Source of the DNA: an uncultured Bacteroidales bacterium
GTDB taxonomy: Bacteria; Bacteroidota; Bacteroidia; Bacteroidales; UBA932
NCBI GenBank assembly: GCA_900321715.1
Contig: ONXC01000010.1
Span: 1-64,000 of the forward strand
Direction: 5' to 3'
Length of the DNA stretch: 64,000 bases
Each line of letters opens with the position of its first letter. Position 1 is the first letter of the stretch. Shown piece by piece: positions 51,661-60,972 of this stretch. The position numbers and the translations under genes are program-made. The notes beneath the pieces were generated by a model. That model worked only from the letters and a program-made list of their open reading frames with translations, ran no database searches and was not told the DNA's origin.

Positions 51661-52520
51661 TGCCGCACAGGGTTGAGATAATACTGGGCCCCACCGGCGT
51701 GGGTAAAAGTGCCTACGCCATCAAACGTGCCCTGGAGGTAGGCTCACCCGTCATAAACTGCGATTCCCGGCAAATATATAAGGAACTGTGCATCGGCACG
51801 GCGGCCCCCTCGCGTAGGGACATGGCCACCGTGAAGCACTACTTCACCCGCTGCATTCCCATCACGCGCAACTATACCGCCGGAATTTATGAGGCCGATG
51901 CCCTGGCCCTTGTGAACAAGCTGTTTGATCAGGGCCACGAAACCCTTGTGATGTGCGGCGGTTCAATGATGTACATAGATGCCTTCTGCTACGGCCTTGA
52001 CGATTTTCCGGAGGTCCCGCTGCAGCTGCGCCAGCACCTTATGGAGTGCCTCCGTGAGGACGGCGTGGAGTCCCTTGCAGCGCAGCTCAAGGAACTGGAC
52101 CCCGTCTCCTATGAGGAACTGGACCTTTCAAACGGTCAGCGTGTCATAAGGGCCCTGGAGGTGAGTATGTACACAGGTCAGCCGTTCTCTTCCTTCAAGA
52201 CCAGAAGCTTCAAGGAAAGGGACTTCGAAATTGTTAAAATCGGCCTTGAAAGGCCCAGGGAAGAGCTTTATGACCGCATCAACCAGCGGGTTCTCCAGAT
52301 GATGCGCCGAGGCCTTGAGGCCGAGGCCCGCCGTATGCTTCCATACCGTGACCTTCCCGCCCTCCAGACTGTTGGCTATAAGGAAATGTTCGACTACTTT
52401 GATGGCGTCACAGACCGTGAAGAAGCCGTCCGCCGCATCCAGGTGAACACCCGCCACTACGCCAAGCGCCAGCTTACCTGGTGGCGCCGGGACAACACTA
52501 TCCAGTGGATGAACGTTTAA
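51660..52520 (+). CDS. miaA: tRNA dimethylallyltransferase
   Basis: 286 residues from a GTG that overlaps the upstream stop by one base. The P-loop is [23 protein letters not shown] and [13 protein letters not shown] are family hallmarks, as are YTGQPFSSF and the C-terminal [16 protein letters not shown]. It adds dimethylallyl to A37 of tRNAs reading UNN codons. It lies downstream of the acidic PF07929 protein and converges with metG, whose stop overlaps its end by 4 bases. Confidence 0.96.
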   Translation: MPHRVEIILGPTGVGKSAYAIKRALEVGSPVINCDSRQIYKELCIGTAAPSRRDMATVKHYFTRCIPITRNYTAGIYEADALALVNKLFDQGHETLVMCGGSMMYIDAFCYGLDDFPEVPLQLRQHLMECLREDGVESLAAQLKELDPVSYEELDLSNGQRVIRALEVSMYTGQPFSSFKTRSFKERDFEIVKIGLERPREELYDRINQRVLQMMRRGLEAEARRMLPYRDLPALQTVGYKEMFDYFDGVTDREEAVRRIQVNTRHYAKRQLTWWRRDNTIQWMNV

Positions 52521-54802
52521 CCTATCTGGGCGCCGTTCACAACGGCTTCCTCAGGGGTGATGAAGCGCATCTTGCCGTCACCCTGCTTTGCCATAAGGAT
52601 CATACCCTTTGACTCTATGCCGCGGATCACGCGGGGAGCGAGGTTTGCAAGGATGCAGATCTGCTTACCCACCATGTCTTCCGGTGAATAGTACTCTGCA
52701 ATGCCGGACACAATTGTGCGCTGGTCAATGCCCGTGTCAATTGTGAGTTTGAGGAGTTTATCCGTCTTGGGAACGCGTTCTGCGGCAAGAACCGTTGCCG
52801 TGCGGATATCCATTGCGCCAAACTGCTCAAAGGTAACCTCAGGCTTTTGAGGCTCAATCTTCTTTGCGGCTTCTGCAGCGGCCTTTGCGGCCTCGGCCTC
52901 CTCACGGGCCTTCTTGATGGCCTCCAGCCTTGCAATCTGGGCCTCTACCTCTGCATCCTCAATCTTACGGAACAGCAGCACCGCCTCTCCAATCTGGTGC
53001 CCGGCCGGCAGCAGTTCTGCGTTACCCAGCATGTCCCATGACAGGATGATTGAGCCAGCGGCAGTGGTGTGCAAATCCGTGGCCACCCTCGGCCCCGTAA
53101 GAGGGAGGGGCCCATCGCTTGCGATGGGAGGGGCCGGAGCGACAGCGGAGGCGATTTGCACACCACTGCCGTTGGCGTGGACCGTGTGCACGGCCTTGCC
53201 TTCATCGGCCTTGTAGAAATTGACGGTAGGAGTGCCTTCGCCGGCGCGGTAGTCCCATCCGGCGTTTACGCCAACGCGGAGAATGTCGCGAAGCTTCTGG
53301 GCGCTGAAGGGGGTGAACGGCTCAAAGGCAATGGCAAGATCGGCACAAATCTGAAGGCAGGTGTAAAGGATGGAGGCGCAGCGGTCCATGTCTTCCTTTG
53401 CAACCTTCCAGGGCTCCATGTCGGAGATGTATTTGTTGCCTATACGCGCCATGTTCATAGCCTCCTTCAGGGCCTCCCTGAAGTGGAAGGTCTCAATGTA
53501 CTTCTCAAGGGCTTCACGGCAGGGCTTAAGGGCCTCAAGAGTCTCTGCATCAATTGCTTCCGGTTTCTTGTTCTGAGGTACTGCGCCGCCAAAGTACTTA
53601 TGGGTGAGCACCACGGCGCGGTTCACGAAGTTTCCAAAGACGGCAAGGAGTTCAGAGTTGTTGCGGCTCTGGAAGTCCTTCCAGGTGAAGTCGTTGTCCT
53701 TGGTTTCGGGGGCATTGGCGGTGAGGACATAACGCATGACGTCCTCGCAGCCCGGGAACTGCTCCTCATATTCATTAACCCAAACAGCCCAGTTGCGGGA
53801 AGTGGAAATCTTGTCACCTTCAAGGTTAAGGAACTCATTGGAAGGGACATTGTCCGGAAGGATATAAGTACCTTCGGCCTTCAGCATTGAAGGGAACACG
53901 ATGCAGTGGAAAACAATATTATCCTTGCCGATAAAATGCACCAGACGCGTCTCAGGGTCTTTCCACCACTTCTCCCAGCTCTGAGGCAGGAGTTCCTGGG
54001 TGTTTGAAATATAGCCGATGGGGGCGTCGAACCACACATAGAGGACCTTTCCCTCTGCGCCATCTACCGGAACGGGAACGCCCCAGTCAAGGTCACGGGT
54101 GACGGCACGGGGCTGGAGGCCGCCGTCCAGCCAGCTCTTGCACTGGCCGTAAACGTTGGTTTTCCACTCCTTGTGCTGCTCCAGGATCCAGTCACGGAGC
54201 CAGGGTTCATACTTGTCAAGGGGCAGATACCAGTGCTTGGTCTTCTTCTTCACGGGAGTTGAACCGCTTAACTTGGATTTAGGGTCCAGAAGTTCTTCCG
54301 GGGAAAGGGTGCTGCCGCATTTCTCGCACTGGTCACCATAGGCGTGGGGATTGCCGCATTTGGGGCAGGTACCCTCTATGAGACGGTCCGTGAGGAACAT
54401 GTGGGCCTGCTCGTCATAGAGCTGCTCACTTTCCTGAGTGATGAAATCGGCCTGGTCATAAAGCTTACGGAAGAACTCGGAGGCGTTCTTTGCGTGAACC
54501 TCCGATGATGTGCGGGAATAGATGTCAAAATTGATTCCGAGGCCCGTGAAGGCGTCCTTCATTATCTTGTGGTACTTGTCCACAATGTCCTGGGGAGTTA
54601 CGCCCTGGTCCTTGGCCTTGATGGTGATGGGCACGCCGTGTTCATCTGAGCCGCACACAAACACCACGTCTTCCCCGCGCATTCGGAGATAACGCACATA
54701 GATGTCTCCGGGGATGTAGGCACCGGCAAGATGGCCGATATGTACGGGACCGTTGGCATAGGGGAGTGCGCAGGTCACCAGGGTTCTTTTGTAACTGCTC
54801 AT
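52517..54802 (-). CDS. metG: Methionyl-tRNA synthetase with in-frame palindromic insertion
   Basis: 761 residues. HIGH (21-24), a zinc knuckle (CPKCGNP...CEKCGS) and the KMSKS counterpart DKISTSRN are present, and the C-terminal EMAPII-like tRNA-binding domain starts near [10 protein letters not shown]. Residues 543-583 ([20 protein letters not shown] and the following GPLPL segment) come from a 123-bp palindrome at 53054-53176. They lie in the linker between the anticodon-binding domain and the region before the EMAPII domain, where relatives have a short loop. The enzyme charges tRNA-Met and must stay active. The start overlaps the dnaG end by 4 bases. Confidence 0.95.
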   Translation of the reverse strand: MSSYKRTLVTCALPYANGPVHIGHLAGAYIPGDIYVRYLRMRGEDVVFVCGSDEHGVPITIKAKDQGVTPQDIVDKYHKIMKDAFTGLGINFDIYSRTSSEVHAKNASEFFRKLYDQADFITQESEQLYDEQAHMFLTDRLIEGTCPKCGNPHAYGDQCEKCGSTLSPEELLDPKSKLSGSTPVKKKTKHWYLPLDKYEPWLRDWILEQHKEWKTNVYGQCKSWLDGGLQPRAVTRDLDWGVPVPVDGAEGKVLYVWFDAPIGYISNTQELLPQSWEKWWKDPETRLVHFIGKDNIVFHCIVFPSMLKAEGTYILPDNVPSNEFLNLEGDKISTSRNWAVWVNEYEEQFPGCEDVMRYVLTANAPETKDNDFTWKDFQSRNNSELLAVFGNFVNRAVVLTHKYFGGAVPQNKKPEAIDAETLEALKPCREALEKYIETFHFREALKEAMNMARIGNKYISDMEPWKVAKEDMDRCASILYTCLQICADLAIAFEPFTPFSAQKLRDILRVGVNAGWDYRAGEGTPTVNFYKADEGKAVHTVHANGSGVQIASAVAPAPPIASDGPLPLTGPRVATDLHTTAAGSIILSWDMLGNAELLPAGHQIGEAVLLFRKIEDAEVEAQIARLEAIKKAREEAEAAKAAAEAAKKIEPQKPEVTFEQFGAMDIRTATVLAAERVPKTDKLLKLTIDTGIDQRTIVSGIAEYYSPEDMVGKQICILANLAPRVIRGIESKGMILMAKQGDGKMRFITPEEAVVNGAQIG
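53054..53176 (-). mobile_element. In-frame palindromic insertion in metG
   Basis: The 24-bp arms (53054-53077 and 53153-53176) pair with one mismatch. On the coding strand the core is CCGCTGTCGCTCC, GGCCCCTCCCA, hairpin TCGC-AA-GCGA, GGGCCCCTCCCTCTTAC, hairpin CGGGGCC-GAGGGT-GGCCACG. It spans exactly codons 543-583. Linkers match the truA element (41405-41548); stems are paired but unlike in sequence. Reading frame relative to the core is the same in both genes. Confidence 0.8.
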
Positions 54803-56769
54803 TTCTTTATTCTTCCTAGTTTTATGTTGATAGTCTTCTTGAGGGCGTTTACGCTGCTCAGTTCACTGAGAAGCTGGTTTGCCTCTTCCGGGGTTGCCTG
54901 TGCCAGGCGGCGGTTTATATCGGCCTGCTTTGCCTGCAGGCGTTTGTCGTGGTAAGCAAGGATGGCGCGGGGCACATAGGTTACCAGCCAGGAATCCGTA
55001 GTGGTGAGGGCGTCGGAGAAGTTATGGACGGTGAGTTCATACTTTTCCTCGGCAAGGTCTGCCACCACGCCGGCAACCGTGCGGTCTTCACCGTTTAGGA
55101 GGGAACGCACTATGCTGTCCTGGTCCAGGCCTTCGTCGTAGAGGGCGAAATATGCGTTGTAGGCTGCCTGAAAGGCAGGGTTAGAGAACGCGGCGCTGTC
55201 TCCGGTGAGGGCGGAGTCTATGAATTCCGCCACTGTCTGGGAACCGTCAGGGTTATAGAACTCCGAGTCTGTTTCAAACTTGAGTTCCGAGCATCCGTGC
55301 CTGAGGATGAATCCCAAAAGTTCACGCTCGGATGGCTCTGTTATATTGCCGATTCTTGGCGCTGCGGCTTGAGATGGCCGATCGGTGTCGGTCATGACGT
55401 GTTCCTCACGACCCTGACCGTCGGCCTGTCCTCTGCCGTCATGCCCGGCCCGACCGGACATCTCCTTCCGGGCGTTCTCCCGGGTTTTCCGCACGCGGTC
55501 CTGGATTATATCGGCCTCAATGCCAAAGCGGCGGGCAACGGTGTCCACGTATACCTGGCGCTTGATGGCATCAGGGATATCGGCCACGGTATCTGCTATC
55601 TCGTTTATTAGGTTGGCCTTCTTGAGGGGGTCGTCGCCGGCTTCTGAAAGCAGAAGGTCTGTCTTGAAAGCAATGCCGTCCTGCTCATGGGACTCAATGA
55701 ATTCCTGGATCTCCTCCAGCGTGTGCTTACGGGAGAATGAATCAGGGTCATCGCCGTCCGGGAGGAACACAACCTTGGGGTTCATGCCTTCCTTGAGGAT
55801 AAGGCCGATAGCCCTCAGCGCTGCGTGGAGGCCAGCCTTATCACCGTCGTACATGATGGTGATGTTCTCCGTGAAGCGCTTGATGAGGCGGATCTGCTCT
55901 TCCGTGAGGGAAGTGCCGCAGGAAGCCACTACGTTGGTGATGCCCATCTGGTGCATCATCACAACGTCCACGTTGCCTTCTACAAGGATGCAGCGGTCCT
56001 GCTTTGCTATCTCGCTCTTTGCAAGATAGATTCCAAGGAGGTTTTTGCTCTTTATGTAAATCTCCGTTTCCGGGGAGTTTACGTATTTTGCGGGGTTGTC
56101 ACTCTTGAGGGTACGGCCGCTGTAGGCAATCACGCGCCCGCTCACGGAGTGGATGGGGAACATCACCCTCTCACGGAACTTGTCAATGAGGGTGCCGTCT
56201 TCCTGCTGGATGGCAAGACCTGCTGCCACAAGGAATTCGTCCTTGTAACCGGCTGCACGGGCGGCCTCCACAAAGGTGGCCTTACCGGACGGAGCCCAGC
56301 CAAGGCTCCACTTTTCAATGGTGGCGTCCTCTATTCCGCGCTCACGGTAATAGCGGTAACCAACAGCGCGGCCTTCTCCGGTCTTGAGTTGGTCTTGGAA
56401 GAACTGACGGGCAAATTCAGATACCGCCATCAGGCTCTCATGGCGCTGGCGGGCAGCAATCTGTTCTGCGGTCTCTTCCTCTTCCTTTACCTCAATATTG
56501 TATTTCTTTGCAAGATAGCGGAGGGCTTCAGGGTACGTGAGATGGTCATAATCCATAAGGAAACCCACGGCGCTTCCTGCCTTGCCGCAGCCGAAGCACT
56601 TGTAGATACCCCTTGACGGGGTTACGTGGAATGACGGGGTTTTCTCATTGTGGAACGGACAGCAGGCCACATAGCTGGACCCGCGGCGCTTAAGCGTCAC
56701 GAAATCCCCTATAACCTCCTCTACCCGGGCGGTGTCAAGGATGAGGTCTACCGTTTCCTTAGGAATCAT
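54799..56769 (-). CDS. dnaG: DNA primase DnaG
   Basis: 656 residues. The zinc-binding [19 protein letters not shown] with KCFGCG, the RNA polymerase core, and the TOPRIM motifs [15 protein letters not shown] and [11 protein letters not shown] are clear. A helicase-binding C-terminal domain follows. Between them (about residues 440-470) is a Gly/Arg/Asp-rich linker encoded by an imperfect palindrome at 55378-55457. It makes the RNA primers for replication. It is the second gene of an operon with the protein at 57065 and metG, both junctions overlapping by 4 bases. Confidence 0.95.
   Translation of the reverse strand: MIPKETVDLILDTARVEEVIGDFVTLKRRGSSYVACCPFHNEKTPSFHVTPSRGIYKCFGCGKAGSAVGFLMDYDHLTYPEALRYLAKKYNIEVKEEEETAEQIAARQRHESLMAVSEFARQFFQDQLKTGEGRAVGYRYYRERGIEDATIEKWSLGWAPSGKATFVEAARAAGYKDEFLVAAGLAIQQEDGTLIDKFRERVMFPIHSVSGRVIAYSGRTLKSDNPAKYVNSPETEIYIKSKNLLGIYLAKSEIAKQDRCILVEGNVDVVMMHQMGITNVVASCGTSLTEEQIRLIKRFTENITIMYDGDKAGLHAALRAIGLILKEGMNPKVVFLPDGDDPDSFSRKHTLEEIQEFIESHEQDGIAFKTDLLLSEAGDDPLKKANLINEIADTVADIPDAIKRQVYVDTVARRFGIEADIIQDRVRKTRENARKEMSGRAGHDGRGQADGQGREEHVMTDTDRPSQAAAPRIGNITEPSERELLGFILRHGCSELKFETDSEFYNPDGSQTVAEFIDSALTGDSAAFSNPAFQAAYNAYFALYDEGLDQDSIVRSLLNGEDRTVAGVVADLAEEKYELTVHNFSDALTTTDSWLVTYVPRAILAYHDKRLQAKQADINRRLAQATPEEANQLLSELSSVNALKKTINIKLGRIKK
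55378..55457 (-). repeat. Imperfect palindrome in the dnaG linker
   Basis: The arms 55378-55399 and 55437-55457 pair at most positions, with about three mismatches and one gap (TCATGACG/CGTCATG core). It encodes a low-complexity stretch ([19 protein letters not shown]) not expected in the conserved domains. The core does not match the truA/metG elements, so it may be a different or decayed insertion, or a chance inverted repeat. Confidence 0.35.
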
Positions 56770-57065
56770 TCCTTTGTATAATCCACTTCTTTGGCATCTG
56801 ACAGGTTGGTGATGGTTACCTTGCCATCATCTGCGGGGGCCTGGGTGGTGGGTCCGTCCTTAGGGGCCTCAGGAGCCTTGTAATGCTTCTCCTGCCACAG
56901 GGCCTTTGCCTGGAAATAGGCGTCACGCCCATACCAGAACGCTCCAAGCGCTCCAATAATGAATGCAAATATGCTGTGCCTTGTAAGTATCCAGATCGCC
57001 AGGGCTACAAAGATTATGTCCTTTGCAAGCCTCAGCCACCTATTGTTATATCCAATATTCATCAT
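56766..57065 (-). CDS. Small two-helix membrane protein upstream of dnaG
   Basis: 99 residues from the ATG at 57065; the next codon is also ATG, and a TATCTTTG box lies 6 bases upstream, so earlier starts are excluded. A short membrane segment pair (LAKDIIFVALAIWILTRH, SIFAFIIGALGAFWYG) with a polar cytoplasmic C-tail is predicted. No known motif is seen. It overlaps dnaG by 4 bases and is the first gene of the (57065)-dnaG-metG transcript. No function can be suggested. Confidence 0.65.
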   Translation of the reverse strand: MMNIGYNNRWLRLAKDIIFVALAIWILTRHSIFAFIIGALGAFWYGRDAYFQAKALWQEKHYKAPEAPKDGPTTQAPADDGKVTITNLSDAKEVDYTKE

Positions 57066-57071
57066 AGCCCA

Positions 57072-57079
57072 CAAAGATA
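57072..57079 (-). promoter_or_regulatory. Bacteroidota -7 promoter box (TATCTTTG, minus strand)
   Basis: It lies six bases before the ATG at 57065 and drives the dnaG-metG operon as a leaderless transcript. Confidence 0.65.
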
Positions 57080-57169
57080 CAAAAATCCTGCGAGAATCCA
57101 TGCCGATGACATATTGTCATATGTTTGCCGCTTAATGTGTGATCAAAACAGCCGCCCACTCCAGTTGCT

Positions 57170-57268
57170 GGGCCGCTGGTAACCTAAAAACGCCCCTTTC
57201 CCGGTAACGGGCTGCCCTTTGGGCCGCTGGTAACCTAAAAGAGGCTGTTTTACGGTAATTAGCTGCCC
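57170..57268 (-). repeat. REPIN-like 99-bp repeat, subfamily B copy 1
   Basis: Two 48-bp hairpins with AAA between them. The sequence variant GGTTACCAGCGGCCC replaces GGTTACGCGCGGCCC of subfamily A, and CCGTAAAACAGCC replaces the A-type centre. The inverted partner is at 60867-60965; together they bracket recQ, the FKBP gene and the DUF3127 gene. Confidence 0.85.
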
Positions 57269-57278
57269 ACGGCGGGCA

Positions 57279-59477
57279 CTAATTAGCTACTTCGCAGAGG
57301 AATTTCAGCCTTACCAGGCGAATTTCGATATCCTCGTAATCGGCCGATAATTCCGCGCGGGCATCGGCCAGAGAATCCGATGCAGCGTCATTCTTGAACC
57401 AGTCGTAGAGCTCCTGAACCACATCAGGATCAAGGTTTTCTGAAATATAATATCCAAGATTGAGCCTTGTGCCGGTGCTCACAATAGCCTCCATTTCAGT
57501 GAGGAGCTGGTCCATGTCAAGGTCCTTGGCACGGGCTATGTCTTCCAGAGGGAGTTTACGGTCAATGGACTGGATTATATAAACCTTGTTGCCGGATTTG
57601 GACGCCACGCTCTTGACCACAAAATCGTCTGGTCTTTCAATCTCATTCTCCTCTACATACTTGCCTATGAGGTCTATGAACGGCTGGCCGAACTTCCGGG
57701 CCTTGCCCTCTCCCACGCCCTGGCACTTTTCCGAGAGTTCCTTGAGGGTAAGCGGATAGACTATGGTCATATCCTCCAGGGAAGGGTCACTGAACACCAC
57801 CCATGGCTGGACCCTCATCTTGCGGGCAACGTCCTTGCGGAGGTCCTTGAGCATGGCAAGGAGGGTCTGGTCCCCGCCGCCACCACCGCGGACTGCCGCG
57901 GCGTCTTCTTCATCGTCGTCCTCACCTTCGGAGAATGTGCGGTCCTCAACCAGCATGAGTTCCTTTGGATGCATATAGAACTCAAGTCCGGCGTCTGTCA
58001 CTGAAATGAGGCCGTAGTTCTCAATGTCCTTTTCAAGGAAATGGAGTATGAGGCCCTGATGGATTACAGCAGCCCAGAAGCGCTGGTCATGGTCCTTGCC
58101 GGCGCCAAACAGGGGAAGCTGGTCATGCTGATAAGACTTTATGAGTGCACTGGCCTCCCCGGCAAGGATGCCGGTAAGGTGTTCCAGTTTGAAATGCTCC
58201 TTGAGGGACTCTATGAGTTCAATGACAAGGCACATCTCCTCATGGCCGTCAAAGCGCACCTTGGGATGCAGGCAGTTGTCACAGGCGCCGCAGTTATCCT
58301 GAGTGTAATCCTCTCCAAAATAGTTCAGGAGGAGTTTACGGCGGCACTGGCTGGACTCGGCATAGGCAACAGTCTCTTTCAGGAGCTGCTTGCCGATCTC
58401 CTGCTCTGCTACAGGCTTTCCCTGCATGAACTTCTCCAGTTTCTGGATGTCCTTGTAGCTGTAATATGTGATGCAGGTGCCTTCCTGGCCGTCTCGGCCG
58501 GCGCGGCCGGTTTCCTGATAATAGCCCTCTATGCTCTTGGGGATGTCATAGTGGATGACAAAGCGGACGTTCTGCTTGTCTATGCCCATGCCAAAGGCGA
58601 TGGTGGCAACAATGACGTCTATCTCCTCCATCAGGAACTTATCCTGGTTATCGGCCCTTGTCTTTGCGTCCAGACCGGCATGGTACGGGAGAGCCCTGAT
58701 GCCGTTTATGGCAAGGAGCTGGGCCAGTTCCTCCACCTTCTTGCGGCTGAGGCAGTAGATGATGCCGCTCTTGCCGGGATTCTGGCGGATAAAACGGATT
58801 ATGTCCTTTTCAGGTTCCACCTTGTCCCTTACCTCATAATATAGGTTGGGCCGATTGAAGGAGCTCTTGAAAATGGTGGCGTCCTGGATGCGGAGGTTCT
58901 TGAGGATATCGGACTGGACCTTGGGCGTTGCCGTTGCGGTAAGGGCAATAACCGGGGCCGGCTGGATTATGTCTATGATGGAGCGGATCTTGCGGTATTC
59001 CGGACGGAAATCATGGCCCCATTCTGATATGCAGTGGGCTTCATCCACTGCGTAGAAGGATATCTTGATACTTTTGAGAAGGGCAATATTCTCTTCCTTT
59101 GTAAGGGATTCCGGAGCAACGTAAAGGAGCTTTGTAACGCCCCTCAGGAGGTCTTCCTGAACCTGGGCTATCTCTACCCGGCTAAGGGAAGAATTAAGGA
59201 AATGCGCAATGCCTTCCTCAGAGGATTCAAATCCGCGGATGGCATCTACCTGATTCTTCATCAGGGCAATAAGCGGGGATATGACAATTGCGGTGCCTTC
59301 CATCACCAGGGCAGGCATCTGGTAGCAAAGGGACTTGCCGCCGCCGGTGGGCATGAGCACAAAAGCGTTCCCGCCTTCAATCAGATGGGTGATGATATCA
59401 AGCTGATCACCCTTGAAGGCATCCCAACCGAAGAAAGTCTTCAGCTTTGAGTGAAGGATATTGGGATCTATTGGCAT
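57279..59477 (-). CDS. recQ: ATP-dependent DNA helicase RecQ
   Basis: 732 residues from the ATG at 59477; an earlier start would be a TTG. Walker A is MPTGGGKSLCYQM, the box is DEAHCISEWGHDFRPEY, and the zinc-binding RQC segment is CRRKLLLNYFGED...CGACDNC. Winged-helix and HRDC domains follow (KARKFGQPFIDLIGKYV). It unwinds DNA in recombination, restart and repair, often stimulated by the SSB tail. It is divergent from the FKBP and DUF3127 genes, the latter with an SSB-like tail. The repeat 57170-57268 lies just beyond its stop. Confidence 0.95.
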   Translation of the reverse strand: MPIDPNILHSKLKTFFGWDAFKGDQLDIITHLIEGGNAFVLMPTGGGKSLCYQMPALVMEGTAIVISPLIALMKNQVDAIRGFESSEEGIAHFLNSSLSRVEIAQVQEDLLRGVTKLLYVAPESLTKEENIALLKSIKISFYAVDEAHCISEWGHDFRPEYRKIRSIIDIIQPAPVIALTATATPKVQSDILKNLRIQDATIFKSSFNRPNLYYEVRDKVEPEKDIIRFIRQNPGKSGIIYCLSRKKVEELAQLLAINGIRALPYHAGLDAKTRADNQDKFLMEEIDVIVATIAFGMGIDKQNVRFVIHYDIPKSIEGYYQETGRAGRDGQEGTCITYYSYKDIQKLEKFMQGKPVAEQEIGKQLLKETVAYAESSQCRRKLLLNYFGEDYTQDNCGACDNCLHPKVRFDGHEEMCLVIELIESLKEHFKLEHLTGILAGEASALIKSYQHDQLPLFGAGKDHDQRFWAAVIHQGLILHFLEKDIENYGLISVTDAGLEFYMHPKELMLVEDRTFSEGEDDDEEDAAAVRGGGGGDQTLLAMLKDLRKDVARKMRVQPWVVFSDPSLEDMTIVYPLTLKELSEKCQGVGEGKARKFGQPFIDLIGKYVEENEIERPDDFVVKSVASKSGNKVYIIQSIDRKLPLEDIARAKDLDMDQLLTEMEAIVSTGTRLNLGYYISENLDPDVVQELYDWFKNDAASDSLADARAELSADYEDIEIRLVRLKFLCEVAN

Positions 59478-59600
59478 TTGCCTTGTCAATGTGGTTGCAT
59501 AAAATTAGTCACAAAAAATGTAAAAAACAAATATTTTTGCAGTTCAGCGCCTATTTTTACCACTCGTCGTAATAATCTATGAATTGTTCCAAAAGTTTTG

Positions 59601-59608
59601 TATATTTG
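59601..59608 (+). promoter_or_regulatory. Bacteroidota -7 promoter box (TATATTTG)
   Basis: It drives the FKBP gene with a leader of about 55 bases that contains a short GAGC/GCTC hairpin. Confidence 0.6.
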
Positions 59609-59667
59609 CAGGTTGAGCGCATGAAAGCTCACAATTTTTGAATTTTAACTTAAAAACAATTGATAAA

Positions 59668-60411
59668 ATGAAGATTTCTAAGATTCTTGCCATCGCCGGC
59701 GCAGCCGCTATGCTGATGGCCTGCGGTTCTCCCAAGGTGGAGGGCTCAAAGGAAGTTCGCGACCTTCTCCCTAACAAGGGCCAGATCGACACCGCTTCTT
59801 ACCTCCTTGGCGTTAACTTCGGTCTTGTCATGACCCAGAACGGCTTCGGTGAGCTCAATATGGCCCAGGTGAAAAAGGGTATGAATGACGCTCTGAAGGC
59901 CAAAGAAGGTGAGCCCATGGACTCCGTATTCGTAAAGCAGTTCAAGATTGATCCTTCAACCATGAACATGGTCCTCAACGAGTTCCTCCGCAAGCGCACC
60001 GCTTACGAAGGCGCCCTGAACAAGGAAAAAGGTGATGCTTTCCGCAAGGATTTCTATGTGAAGAACAGCGCAGACTCCACCGCTTCCGGTATCGTTTACC
60101 TCATCCAGGACAGCGGCTCAGAGGTCAAGGCTGTTTCTGACCGTGACACCGTGAAGGTTAACTATCGCGGCACCCTCATTGACGGTAAGGAGTTTGACGC
60201 CAACGAAGGCATCGAGTTCTCTCTCAACCGCGTTATCCGTGGCTGGACAGAGGGTATGAAGCTTGTTGGTGAAGGTGGCAAGATCACCCTCGTGATTCCT
60301 GCAAACCTTGCTTACGGTGAGCGTGGTCCCCGTAACATCGGCCCCAACTCCACCCTTATCTTTGACGTAGACCTCCTTGAGGTTCACCCTTACGTAGAGA
60401 AAGAGAAATAG
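59668..60411 (+). CDS. FKBP-type peptidyl-prolyl isomerase lipoprotein
   Basis: 247 residues from the ATG at 59668. The lipoprotein signal (MKISKILAIAGAAAMLMAC) has a lipobox Cys at 19. A helical FkpA-type N-terminal dimerisation domain (about 40-150) precedes the FKBP domain (DRDTVKVNYRGTLIDGKEFD, VIRGWTEGMKLVGEGGKITLVIPANLAYGE). It is anchored at the outer membrane facing the periplasm, where it isomerises prolyl bonds and acts as a chaperone for secreted proteins. The DUF3127 gene starts one base after its stop. Confidence 0.93.
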   Translation: MKISKILAIAGAAAMLMACGSPKVEGSKEVRDLLPNKGQIDTASYLLGVNFGLVMTQNGFGELNMAQVKKGMNDALKAKEGEPMDSVFVKQFKIDPSTMNMVLNEFLRKRTAYEGALNKEKGDAFRKDFYVKNSADSTASGIVYLIQDSGSEVKAVSDRDTVKVNYRGTLIDGKEFDANEGIEFSLNRVIRGWTEGMKLVGEGGKITLVIPANLAYGERGPRNIGPNSTLIFDVDLLEVHPYVEKEK

Positions 60412-60412
60412 T

Positions 60413-60823
60413 ATGGCACTAGAACTGGAAGGAACGCTGAGGCACAAACTGGCTTCGCAGCAGGGAACATCGGCCCGCGGCGCCTGGGCAAAACAGGAGT
60501 TCATCCTGGAATACCCTGACGGCAACTTCACCGCACAGGCATGTTTCACTGCATTTGGCCAGGACAAGGTGGCAGAACTGGACAAGTACCAGATTGGAGA
60601 CCGTATCCGGATCTCCTTCAACATCAGAAGCCGCGAATACAACGGCCGCTGGTACAATGACCTCCAGATCTGGCGCATTGCTCCGGCCGGCCAGCCAACG
60701 GCAGCACCCGCTGCACCTCAGGTTCACGCCGCTCCGGCTCCGGCCCCGGCGTTTGATGAGGCCCCGGCTCCAACCCTGGACGACATGCCGGGGGACAGCC
60801 CGGAAGAAGACCTTCCGTTCTGA
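60413..60823 (+). CDS. DUF3127 protein with OB-like fold and SSB-like acidic tip
   Basis: 136 residues. Residues 1-100 match the DUF3127 type: LEGTLRHKLASQQGTSARGAW, KQEFILEYPDG, and FNIRSREYNGRWYNDLQIWRI, a small OB-like barrel. A Pro/Ala linker follows, and the tail ends DDMPGDSPEEDLPF. SSB proteins end in an acidic tip such as DDDIPF that recruits RecQ, RecJ, primase and others; EEDLPF here has the same acidic-hydrophobic-Pro-Phe layout. It may therefore bind single-stranded nucleic acid and recruit those partners. This is inference. It is co-transcribed with the FKBP gene, and recQ lies across the promoter. Confidence 0.75.
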   Translation: MALELEGTLRHKLASQQGTSARGAWAKQEFILEYPDGNFTAQACFTAFGQDKVAELDKYQIGDRIRISFNIRSREYNGRWYNDLQIWRIAPAGQPTAAPAAPQVHAAPAPAPAFDEAPAPTLDDMPGDSPEEDLPF

Positions 60824-60830
60824 ATCTTTA

Positions 60831-60858
60831 GGGTGACCGTTTTGGTCACCCTTTTTTT
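60831..60858 (+). terminator. Intrinsic terminator after the DUF3127 gene
   Basis: GGGTGACC and GGTCACCC form an 8-bp stem around a short GTTTT-type loop, followed by seven T. Confidence 0.85.
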
Positions 60859-60866
60859 GTCCGATA

Positions 60867-60965
60867 GGGCAGCTAATTACCGTAAAACAGCCTCTTTTAG
60901 GTTACCAGCGGCCCAAAGGGCAGCCCGTTACCGGAAAAGGGGCATTTTTAGGTTACCAGCGGTCC
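60867..60965 (+). repeat. REPIN-like 99-bp repeat, subfamily B copy 2
   Basis: It has the same 48+AAA+48 layout. It differs from 57170-57268 (opposite orientation) at only a few bases. It lies between the terminator of the DUF3127 gene and the stop of the convergent M16 peptidase. Confidence 0.85.
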
Positions 60966-60972
60966 GGAAGGG

